In this document: positions 24,745-31,806 of the stretch, in pieces
How the letters are laid out: every line of letters starts with the position of its first letter
Numbering within the stretch: position 1 is the stretch's first letter
Source: JAHLMP01 sp964608845
Lineage (GTDB): Archaea; Aenigmatarchaeota; Aenigmatarchaeia; GW2011-AR5; JAHLMP01
Length of the DNA stretch: 43,720 nt
Direction of reading: 5' to 3'
NCBI GenBank assembly: GCA_964608845.1
Contig: CAZSPP010000005.1
Span: forward strand, 1-43,720
Position numbers and translations under genes: made by a program
Notes under the pieces: model-generated
The model's input: the letters and a program-made list of their open reading frames with translations, nothing else
Told to the model about the DNA's origin: nothing
Database searches by the model: none

Positions 24745-25212
24745 TAGATAATCAGAAGAACTAAAAGTTTTGAAAAATATGCAAAAGTTATTGTAAAGAT
24801 TTTGTAAATCCTGGAAATAGATTATGCGGTTAAATTTTGCATAACAAGACTATGGCCAGAAGGAACAAAAAATAAATTAGGAGATATAGCAAAGGTGGAT
24901 AAAATTGATGTAACTAAAGGAACTCCTCTTATTTCACCTTGGCCTGTTTGTGAAGATGCAATATTTTGTTTTCATCTTTTTAGTTGCAGTGAATATGGCA
25001 CAACTATAACAATGGAGGATTGTAGAAGAATATTGTGCGAATACTATTCTCAAATGTATAGTGATATTAACACATTAAACCAAAAAGTGATAGAGGCTAT
25101 AAAAGGAAAAGCAAAATATCCTTTTGGTTCTTGTAACTTGGATAGAGAAAACTGGTGGACAAAATACTTTTTTAATCCAGACGGAACAGGACCTTGCGAA
25201 GGAATAGTATAG
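24745..25212 (+). pseudogene. Decayed paralog of the pilin-like gene at 1323-1937
   Basis: From about 24820 the frame reads YAVKFCITRLWPEG, PWPVCEDAIFCFHL, CRRILCEYY and NPDGTGPCEGIV, nearly the C-terminal half of the pilin-like protein at 1323-1937. Further upstream the similarity continues but in other frames: SEELKVLK, then KICKSYCKDF, separated by at least two frameshifts and in-frame stops. The signal peptide and filament helix are missing altogether. A short internal reading frame from 24895 to 25212 exists but has no convincing start site. This is a degraded duplicate or a metagenome assembly-level frameshift in an already truncated copy. It lies between the divergent secretion genes. 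Confidence 0.85.
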
Positions 25213-25290
25213 TGATTAACACAAAAATTTTGATTTTCTCTTATTGTAACTTTTCTAAATCAATAAAAATTAGAAATAATAATTATTATT

Positions 25291-27525
25291 ATGCCTTGTG
25301 ATTATACTTTTGAAGAAGGGACTATAAGGGTAAACTGCATCGGATGTTTACATGAGCTAAGCATAGAAAATTCAGAAATTTGCATGAGCAATACAATAAA
25401 AAAGCTGATGGAAACGAGAAACGCAACAAAGATTATTCTTGCTGGAACAAGAGAATATGAATATGATTGGCCCCAAGTAAAGCTTTTGTTAGAGATTGCT
25501 AATGCAATACAAACAATAATGAGAAAAAGAATAATATCATTAGAAAATATTTCTTTGCCCGGATGTGATAGATGTGTAGAAAATAGGTTTTCAAAACTTC
25601 AGGATATTTTATCAACAATTTATTATGATCCTTTAGAAGCTTATTTAACTTTAGTAAGAGAAATAAGGCATACTAATGTAAAAATGAAAAGATCTTTGGA
25701 AAGATGTAGAAAATGTTATGAGCATTACTTAAACAATGCTTTGCTTCCTATGAAATCAATTTTAGAAACATGCGAATTAATAAAGCTTGGACAAAACTAT
25801 CCTCATGTAAAAGGCAGAGCATTTTATAGAGAAATTTTTTCACCTTCAATAAGACCGAACTTTATGTACACAAGATATCAAATAATGATTCCAAAAGGTG
25901 CTGAAGTTGTTCATAAATATATGGTGGATAAAAATGAGGTAAAAATATTGAGAATTCCTAACAAAGTAAGATTTGTTTATCACATAACTCCTTTAGAATT
26001 TACTTTAAGTGAAGAGGAGTATATGATTTTGGATATGGCGAGAAGATATTTAGCATCTCATAGGCCAAGAAGAGCTGAATTAGCAGAGCCACAAGAAATG
26101 AGAGACACATTTTTTACACTTTCAAGAGATATCTTAAATGATCTAGCAACAAGATACAAAGTAAATTTATATGGAGATAAATTAAATGAGCTTGCAAATA
26201 TTCTTGTAAGATATACTGCTGGTTTTGGAATAATTGAATTATTGTTAAGTGATGAGCATATCCAAGATATTTCAATAAACTCTCCTGTTGGTTCTACTCC
26301 AATATTTGTTTATCATTCAGATTTTGAAAATTGTGAAACAAATCTTATTCCATCACAAGAAGATGCAAACTTATGGGCAACAAGATTAAGACTATTGTCA
26401 GGAAGACCATTAGATGAAGCAAATCCTGTGTTGGATGCTGAAATAATTACTCCAGGTGGAAGGGCGAGAGTATGTGCTATCACAAGAACTTTATCTCCTA
26501 CTGGATTAGCGTTTGCTCTTAGAAGGCATAGAGAAAGACCTTGGACATTTCCGCTTTTTATAAAAAATAGATATATGAATTCTCTTTCAGCTGGGTTATT
26601 ATGGTTTTTGATTGATAATGCTAGAACAATGCTTATAGCAGGAACAAGATCAAGTGGAAAAACCTCTTTATTAGGAGCGTGCATGCTTCAAATTATGCCG
26701 AGATTAAGAATAATAACATGCGAAGATACAATTGAATTGCCTGTTACAAAATTAAGAGAGCTCGGATATGATATAGAGCAAATGAAATCAAGATCTGTAA
26801 TTACAAGAGTAGAAACAGAATTACCTGCAGATGATGCTTTAAGAACAGCATTAAGATTAGGTGATAGTTGTTTAATTGTAGGTGAAGTTAGATCCGTAGA
26901 AGCAAAGGCATTATGGGAAGCTATGAGAATAGGAGCTTTAGCAAATGTGGTAGCAGGAACTATTCATGGAGATTCTCCATATGGAGTTTTTGATAGGGTT
27001 GTTAATGATTTAGGTGTTCCACCTACATCATTCAAAGCAACTGACATTATTGTAATTGCAAATAGGCTAAGATCTCCAGATGGCTTGCATGCATTCAGAA
27101 GGCTTGTTTCTATTACTGAAGTAAGAAAGCATTGGAAAAAAGATCCTTTAGATGAAGGAGGTTTTGTAACATTAATGGAATATTCTGCTAAGGATGATGA
27201 ATTAAAACCAACTCAAACTCTTTTGATAGGAGAATCTTTTGTTTTAAATGAGATTGCATCAATGGTTAGAGAATGGAAAGGAAACTGGGATCTCGTTTGG
27301 GATAATATAAATTTGAGATCAAAGGTTATGAAAACTATTGCTGAATATTCTCATACATTACCTGAATTGGCAGAAGCTGAGCATGTTTTAGAATCGAATC
27401 AAGCGTTTCATTTAATTTGTGAAGAGGTTGGAAAAGAGATTGGATATTTGGATTCAAAGATTATATATAGTAAATGGGAAGATTGGTTAAAAAAATATAT
27501 TAAAGAAAAATTTGCCAAAAGATGA
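25291..27525 (+). CDS. Type II/IV secretion ATPase (TadA/FlaI/VirB11 family) with Cys-rich N-terminus
   Basis: 744 residues. The C-terminal ATPase core has Walker A GTRSSGKTS (451-459), the Asp box CEDTIELP (477-484), Walker B SCLIVGEVRS (526-535) and the His box GTIHGDS (556-562). The N-terminal 190 residues are unusual: Cys pairs at C16/C19, C92/C95 and C139/C142 could bind zinc or a metal cluster. A helical docking domain follows. It powers pilus assembly together with the TadC-like proteins. The 3' end overlaps copy 2 by four bases (ATGA). An A/T palindrome abuts the ATG and no clear Shine-Dalgarno is seen. Confidence 0.93.
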   Translation: MPCDYTFEEGTIRVNCIGCLHELSIENSEICMSNTIKKLMETRNATKIILAGTREYEYDWPQVKLLLEIANAIQTIMRKRIISLENISLPGCDRCVENRFSKLQDILSTIYYDPLEAYLTLVREIRHTNVKMKRSLERCRKCYEHYLNNALLPMKSILETCELIKLGQNYPHVKGRAFYREIFSPSIRPNFMYTRYQIMIPKGAEVVHKYMVDKNEVKILRIPNKVRFVYHITPLEFTLSEEEYMILDMARRYLASHRPRRAELAEPQEMRDTFFTLSRDILNDLATRYKVNLYGDKLNELANILVRYTAGFGIIELLLSDEHIQDISINSPVGSTPIFVYHSDFENCETNLIPSQEDANLWATRLRLLSGRPLDEANPVLDAEIITPGGRARVCAITRTLSPTGLAFALRRHRERPWTFPLFIKNRYMNSLSAGLLWFLIDNARTMLIAGTRSSGKTSLLGACMLQIMPRLRIITCEDTIELPVTKLRELGYDIEQMKSRSVITRVETELPADDALRTALRLGDSCLIVGEVRSVEAKALWEAMRIGALANVVAGTIHGDSPYGVFDRVVNDLGVPPTSFKATDIIVIANRLRSPDGLHAFRRLVSITEVRKHWKKDPLDEGGFVTLMEYSAKDDELKPTQTLLIGESFVLNEIASMVREWKGNWDLVWDNINLRSKVMKTIAEYSHTLPELAEAEHVLESNQAFHLICEEVGKEIGYLDSKIIYSKWEDWLKKYIKEKFAKR

Positions 27526-29417
27526 GTATGGAAATAGAAGAAAAGGAGAATTGGTACGAAAAGATGTGTAAAATATCTGAAAGGATTATAAAGATAAAGC
27601 CAGACAAAAAAACATGTGAAAGAATAGAAAAGGCTTGCAATATATCTCATCTTTCAGTTACACCAGAAGGAGTTGGAAGTTTTACTTTCCTTTCTTCTTT
27701 TGCTATCTTAATTCTTGGTTTTGTTATTACAATTCTTGGTATTTATCTTAAATTTCCTATTTCTTATGGTATTTTTGTTTTGTTTTTTGCTATTCCGATA
27801 GGATATTACATATATAATTACCCAATGATTTATGAAAGAAGATTTTTAATATCGGCTGGTTCCGAATTAACCTTTCTTATTCTTTACATGATTATATACA
27901 TAAGAGATTCTCCTAACATGGAAGGGGCATTAAAATTTGCAAGTGAGAATCTTTCTGGCCCTCTCGGAAAGGATATGAGAAGATTAATGTGGGAAATAGA
28001 AACAGGAAAATATTCCACTGCAGATGAGGCTCTGATTGATTATCTAAAAGTATGGAAAGAAGAAAAATATTTCATCGAAGCGGTTCAATTGATTAGAGAA
28101 AGCTTAAAATATCCTGAAGATAGAAGATTAGCAACATTAGATGAAGCAATATCAATAGTTTTGCAAGGTTCTGAAGATAATACAAGAAGATATTCTCAAG
28201 CTCTAAAAACTCCTATAATGATTTTGCATGCTATGGGAATATTGCTTCCTGTAATAGGTTTGGTAATGTTTCCTATAATAGGAATATTCATGAATATAAA
28301 ATCAGAAATGCTATTCTTAGGATATAATGTCATATTGCCTTTAATTTTACTATTTTTTATTTCAGAAATATCTCAAAGAAGGCCCGCAACAGTATCAAGA
28401 ATAGTTTTTGCAGAAAATCCCAATCTTCCTCCGCCAGGAAAATTTGCATTAAGAATTGGAAAAAAATATAAAATATTTTCATCTTTAATTTTTGCACTTT
28501 TACTTTCTTTTCCGATAATATTTTCGGGTATTTTTTTGTATTTAAATGCTGAAGGAGAAAAGCTTATAGAATCTATGATAATAACCATAAGCATCCTTAT
28601 TTTCTTCATTTTATTCTTTTATCTTTCTTCTTTTCAAAAGATTTCGTTCAGAGAAAAGATTAGAAACATGGAAGAAGAATTTTCTGAAAGTTTGTTTCAA
28701 TTAGGAAATTATGTCTCTACTGGTATACCAATAGAAGTTGCTATTCAAAAAATTATAAACTCTATCGGAGAATTAGAAATAAAAGACTTTTTTAGCGATA
28801 TTCTAAAAAACATGAAAAGATTGGGAATGAGTTTTAGTAAAGCTGTTTTTGATAGTGAATATGGAGCAATAAAAAAATATCCATCGACATTAATAAAATC
28901 TATTATGAGAGTTGTTGCAGACGCTTCTAGAAGAGGGGTACAAGTAGCAGCAATGACTATGTTAAATATATCAAAATATTTAAGAAGTATTCACATTGCT
29001 CAAGAAAGGATTAAGGATATGTTGAGTGATGTTTTATCTTCTTTAAGATTTCAAGGATTCTTTTTAACTCCATTGGTTGCAGGAATAATTGTAACGATTG
29101 CAACAATAATAATAAGAATTTTAAGTCATGTATCAAAAACTGCTGGCGGATTTGAAACACAATCTTATTTAGGTGGCTTACCTTTTGTTTTTGGAGAGAT
29201 TGGCATAACTCCAGGAGCATTTCAGCTAATATGCTCTTTATATTTTATTGAATCTACTTTGTTAGTTGCTAAATTCGTAAATACCATTGAGAATGGAGAG
29301 GATGAAATAGGATTTCAAAATACTGCATTAAAAATGCTATTCTTCGGCTCTATTACATATTTCCTATCATTTTTAATTACACTTCTAATATTTGGACCTA
29401 TGGTGAAATTTGGTTGA
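27522..29417 (+). CDS. Type II/IV secretion inner-membrane protein, TadC/FlaJ-like (copy 2)
   Basis: 631 residues. Same organisation as copy 1: paired helices at 50-105, MILHAMGILLPVIGLVMFPIIG in the first half, and in the second half LFQLGNYVSTGIPIEVAI and GFFLTPLVAGIIVTIATII. It starts within the ATPase gene (ATGA overlap), so this copy is the translationally coupled partner. It ends directly against the 3' end of the tRNA-Glu gene on the other strand. Confidence 0.92.
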   Translation: MSMEIEEKENWYEKMCKISERIIKIKPDKKTCERIEKACNISHLSVTPEGVGSFTFLSSFAILILGFVITILGIYLKFPISYGIFVLFFAIPIGYYIYNYPMIYERRFLISAGSELTFLILYMIIYIRDSPNMEGALKFASENLSGPLGKDMRRLMWEIETGKYSTADEALIDYLKVWKEEKYFIEAVQLIRESLKYPEDRRLATLDEAISIVLQGSEDNTRRYSQALKTPIMILHAMGILLPVIGLVMFPIIGIFMNIKSEMLFLGYNVILPLILLFFISEISQRRPATVSRIVFAENPNLPPPGKFALRIGKKYKIFSSLIFALLLSFPIIFSGIFLYLNAEGEKLIESMIITISILIFFILFFYLSSFQKISFREKIRNMEEEFSESLFQLGNYVSTGIPIEVAIQKIINSIGELEIKDFFSDILKNMKRLGMSFSKAVFDSEYGAIKKYPSTLIKSIMRVVADASRRGVQVAAMTMLNISKYLRSIHIAQERIKDMLSDVLSSLRFQGFFLTPLVAGIIVTIATIIIRILSHVSKTAGGFETQSYLGGLPFVFGEIGITPGAFQLICSLYFIESTLLVAKFVNTIENGEDEIGFQNTALKMLFFGSITYFLSFLITLLIFGPMVKFG

Positions 29418-29517
29418 TGCTCCGTCCGGGATTTCCATATTCTTTTGAACCCGGGTCTCAGCCTTGAGAGGGCTGCATCCTTTTCCGGCATAAGAGACCG
29501 GACTAGACTAACGGAGC
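29418..29517 (-). tRNA. tRNA-Glu(CUC) with D-loop and T-loop introns
   Basis: Minus strand. Acceptor arms GCTCCGT and ACGGAGC pair over 7 bp with discriminator A; no CCA is encoded. The anticodon arm is CAGCC-CTCTCAA-GGCTG, anticodon CUC. The D-arm reads GTCTAGTCCGGTC, then a 13-nt insertion TCTTATGCCGGAA (29483-29495), then AAGGATG, which restores an archaeal tRNA-Glu D-arm. The T-arm CCGGG...CCCGG encloses 19 nt instead of 7; removing about 12 nt (29432-29443) leaves TTCAAAT. There is no canonical 37/38 intron. CCGG on both sides of the D-loop cut can form a bulge-helix-bulge-type helix. The tRNA starts right after the secretion gene stop on the other strand. Confidence 0.88.
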
Positions 29518-29584
29518 ACATTTAGATTTATAAAAAAACCTATTTAAATACGAAAATGTAAAAATATAAAAAGAGGTAGAGAAA

Positions 29585-29761
29585 ATGGCAGATTTGCTTT
29601 TAGTAAGATCTAAAGTAAAAGAATATGCAAAAAAGAAAAAGATGAGATTTAGCGAAGATGCGATATTGGCCTTGAATAAAGAGGTAATAACTCTCATAGA
29701 CAAAGCAATAGAAAGAGCCAAAGCATCGAAAAGAGGAACTGTACAAGGTAGAGATATATAA
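29585..29761 (+). CDS. Histone-fold miniprotein
   Basis: 58 residues, preceded by a strong GAGGTAGAG. It resembles an archaeal histone-like fold without the last helix: LLVRSKVKEYAKKKKMRFSE as alpha-1/loop-1, DAILALNKEVITLIDKAIERA as the long alpha-2, then KRGTVQGRDI as loop-2 like the RKTV...D of histones. It is basic at the ends. Too short for a complete histone (about 67 residues), so it may bind DNA as a dimer or act as a partner. It stands alone between tRNA-Glu and tRNA-Leu. Confidence 0.75.
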   Translation: MADLLLVRSKVKEYAKKKKMRFSEDAILALNKEVITLIDKAIERAKASKRGTVQGRDI

Positions 29762-29769
29762 ATTTTTCT

Positions 29770-29810
29770 TTTTTCTGTTTTCTTTATTTTTAAGCACTTT
29801 AAGTGTTTAA
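29770..29810 (+). terminator. T-rich tract and small palindrome after the histone-fold gene
   Basis: Several T runs follow the stop codon (a usual archaeal termination signal) and are followed by TTAAGCACTT-T-AAGTGTTTAA, a near-perfect hairpin at 29790-29810. They lie between the histone-fold gene and tRNA-Leu, and would separate their transcripts. Confidence 0.4.
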
Positions 29811-29841
29811 ATTTTTATTAGGATTTTTAATAAATTATTAA

Positions 29842-29959
29842 GCGAGGGTAGCCAAGTGGTCAAAGGCGCTAGGCTTAGGAAACTAAGGGCGAAGTTCAGA
29901 AAATGTTTGAGTTACCTAGTCCCTTAGTGGGTTCGCAGGTTCGAATCCTGCCCCTCGCA
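29842..29959 (+). tRNA. tRNA-Leu(UAG) with canonical intron
   Basis: Acceptor GCGAGGG pairs with CCCTCGC, discriminator A, no encoded CCA. D-arm GCCAAGTGGTCAAAGGC, anticodon stem CTAGG/CCTAG around CTTAGGA with anticodon UAG, long class II variable arm TCCCTTAGTGGGTTC, normal T-arm GCAGG-TTCGAAT-CCTGC. A 34-nt intron (29880-29913) interrupts the loop after position 37, the usual archaeal site. The permuted tRNA-Ile precursor begins two bases later, so both probably share one transcript. Confidence 0.95.
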
Positions 29960-29960
29960 T

Positions 29961-30078
29961 GCTTGCACAGCGGCGAAGCTGATAACCGGAAGGTCGGGAG
30001 TTCAAAATTTTTGAGAATCTCCCCTGCCCCATTAAGGGGCGGTAGCTTAGCCAGGTTGGAGCGTCCGTGCTGTGCAGG
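29961..30078 (+). tRNA. Circularly permuted tRNA-Ile(GAU) with T-loop intron
   Basis: The 3' half comes first. 29978-30031 holds G31, loop CTGATAA (anticodon GAU at 29981-29983), CCGGA, variable AGGTC, T-arm GGGAG...CTCCC, acceptor strand CTGCCCC and discriminator A. A 4-nt linker (TTAA) follows. 30036-30067 holds acceptor GGGGCGG, TA, D-arm GCTT-AGCCAGGTTG-GAGC, G26 and TCCG (27-30). Joined at 30/31 the halves give a 7-bp acceptor stem (one G-U) and a perfect 5-bp anticodon stem. The flanks pair: TTGCACAGC before the 3' half and GCTGTGCAG after the 5' half, about 9-10 bp, so a splicing endonuclease can process the ends. The T-loop is 18 nt; removal of 11 nt (30007-30017) gives TTCAAAT. The bulge-helix-bulge register is not textbook. 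Confidence 0.88.
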
Positions 30079-30086
30079 TAATTGAA

Positions 30087-30635
30087 ATGAAGGTTATTGG
30101 AATAGTTGGTTTGATAGGAGCAGGAAAAGATACTGCAGCAAAATATATAGAAACGAAATATGGTTATAAGCCAATATCATATTCTGAGCTTGTTCATGAA
30201 AAGGTTAAAGAAGAAAATTTAGAGCCGACGAGAGAAAATTTACAAATGATTGCAAAAAAATATAGAGAAAGATATGGATTTGATTATTTTGCAAGGCTTG
30301 CTGTTGAAAAAGCTCTTTCTTCAGGAGAAGAAAAAATAATTTTGAAGGAATTGAGAAGAAAAGAGGATGTGGAATTTCCTAAGAGTGTTTTCAAAAATTT
30401 TTATGTTATTGAGATATATGCAAATAAAAAAATAAGGTTTGAAAGATTGTTAAAAAGAAAAAGTCAGAAAGATCCAAAAACATGGGAAGAATTTTTGATG
30501 CAAGAAGAGAACGAAAAGAAGCTTGGATTTCATGAGGCATTAAAATATGCTGATTTCAGAGTTGAAAACAATGGTTCTTTAGAAGAGCTTTTCTCAAATT
30601 TGGATAAAGTTATGAAGATTATAGAAAGTAAATGA
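30087..30635 (+). CDS. P-loop nucleotide kinase (dephospho-CoA kinase / dNMP kinase-like)
   Basis: 182 residues from the ATG at 30087; an in-frame GTG upstream lies inside the tRNA trailer and is rejected. Walker A GLIGAGKDTAA (residues about 8-18), an NMP-kinase-type ISYSELVHE, a LID-like arginine region (RFERLLKRKSQKDP) and DFRVENNGSLEEL. It phosphorylates a small nucleotide-type substrate; which one cannot be told by eye. AGGT in the tail of the permuted tRNA precursor is the only ribosome-binding-like sequence before it, so tRNA processing and translation may compete on one transcript. Confidence 0.82.
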   Translation: MKVIGIVGLIGAGKDTAAKYIETKYGYKPISYSELVHEKVKEENLEPTRENLQMIAKKYRERYGFDYFARLAVEKALSSGEEKIILKELRRKEDVEFPKSVFKNFYVIEIYANKKIRFERLLKRKSQKDPKTWEEFLMQEENEKKLGFHEALKYADFRVENNGSLEELFSNLDKVMKIIESK

Positions 30636-30637
30636 TT

Positions 30638-31087
30638 TTATTTTTTAAATCTTGATCCTTTTTCCCAAGATTCTATTTTTCCTTTTACTAAATAAAAAAT
30701 TGGATTTAATTCAATATTTTTAATTTTTTCAATTTTGGTTTTGCGTATATTTTTATTTCTTTTCTTTATTTTTTCAGAAAGATGTTGAAGTTCAAATTCA
30801 ATTTGCTTATCTGTAACAGGAATTATTTTTGATAAAGGATTTTTTATTGATACTTTTCTTTTATCGAAATTGTAATTTCTTCTTTCTGCCTCTTTCAATA
30901 CATAATACAAATAGGATTCTATCGCTTTTATTGGATCTTTAAACTCTTTAAATCTTATCAATTGTGGATGATTTTTATATCCTTTTGTTTTTCCTCTCAA
31001 AACATCTTTGGCAAGAAGAGCTTCTCTCCATAAAGCAACTAAGCCTTTAGAATCCAAATATTTAGGATGTAAAGACCATAAACGCAT
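30638..31087 (-). CDS. Pyrimidine-dimer DNA glycosylase (T4 endonuclease V-like)
   Basis: 149 residues starting MRLWSLHPKYLDSKGL, with VALWREALLA, GKTKGYKNHPQLIRF and AIESYLYYVLKEA. These are hallmarks of the Pyr_excise (DenV-like) family that cuts the glycosyl bond at UV photodimers and nicks the backbone. The family's start motif favours the ATG at 31087; two further upstream codons (31093, 31096) are in frame. A basic C-terminal half (KKRNKNIRKTK) may aid DNA binding. It follows nth by fewer than 20 bases. Confidence 0.88.
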   Translation of the reverse strand: MRLWSLHPKYLDSKGLVALWREALLAKDVLRGKTKGYKNHPQLIRFKEFKDPIKAIESYLYYVLKEAERRNYNFDKRKVSIKNPLSKIIPVTDKQIEFELQHLSEKIKKRNKNIRKTKIEKIKNIELNPIFYLVKGKIESWEKGSRFKK

Positions 31088-31105
31088 CTCCATCACATCA
31101 AAAAA

Positions 31106-31762
31106 TTAAAAATTTTTTGTTTTAAAAAATTTGCAATATTTTCTTATTTTACAAATATCGCACTTAGGATTTCTTGGCAAACAAACATTTTGTCCCCATA
31201 TAACAATAAGTTTATTAAAATCTTTCCAATACCTTTTCGGAAGCTTTTTTCTTAATTCAATTTCTGTTTCTTTTGGTTTCTTAGTATTTACTAATCCTAA
31301 TCTGTTCGATATTCTATGTACATGTGTATCAACAGCTATTCCATATTTTCCAAAAGCATTTGTAATTACAATATTTGCAGTTTTTCTTCCCACTCCTTTC
31401 AATTTCAGCAAATCTTCTAAATTTTCAGGAACCTTTCCATTATAATTCTTTACCAATTCCTTAGAAATCTCTTTTATCCTCTTTGCTTTTGTTTTATAAT
31501 AATTAACACTCTTTATTGCTTTCATTATATCTTTTTCTTTCAATTTTGCCATTTTTTCAGGGTTATCTGCCAAAGAAAAAAGTTTTATTGAAGCTTTTGC
31601 AGCTATTTCATCTCTTGTTCTTAGGCTTAGCAAACAGGAAATTAAAATTTTGAATGGATCTCTTGTTTTTTCTTTAATTTCTTCTATTAAAGGATTTTCA
31701 AAATTTTTTGTCTCGGTTTTCAAAATTTTTATGATAGAATGTATTTCTTCATGGGAAATCAT
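31106..31762 (-). CDS. nth: Endonuclease III (base-excision repair glycosylase/lyase)
   Basis: 218 residues. HhH motif LKGVGRKTAN with catalytic Lys127, catalytic Asp145 in AVDTHVHR, and the C-x6-C-x2-C-x5-C iron-sulfur loop (C194, C201, C204, C210). It removes oxidised pyrimidines and cuts the abasic site. Operon with the pyrimidine-dimer glycosylase immediately downstream. Confidence 0.96.
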   Translation of the reverse strand: MISHEEIHSIIKILKTETKNFENPLIEEIKEKTRDPFKILISCLLSLRTRDEIAAKASIKLFSLADNPEKMAKLKEKDIMKAIKSVNYYKTKAKRIKEISKELVKNYNGKVPENLEDLLKLKGVGRKTANIVITNAFGKYGIAVDTHVHRISNRLGLVNTKKPKETEIELRKKLPKRYWKDFNKLIVIWGQNVCLPRNPKCDICKIRKYCKFFKTKNF

Positions 31763-31806
31763 GCCTATCTCTAAATTTTTAAGAATTAAAAAATAATATA
31801 AATACT

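Noticed and set aside
22012..29417. Archaellum operon
   Set aside because: No FlaH/ArlH, ArlF/G or archaellin genes are present; the genes fit a general pilus or secretion system better.
29961..30078. Two half-tRNA genes acting in trans with partners elsewhere
   Set aside because: The two halves complete one another perfectly (acceptor, anticodon stem and flanks), so a single permuted gene is simpler.
29903..30085. 60-codon frame across the tRNA-Leu and tRNA-Ile genes
   Set aside because: It is entirely inside tRNA sequence.
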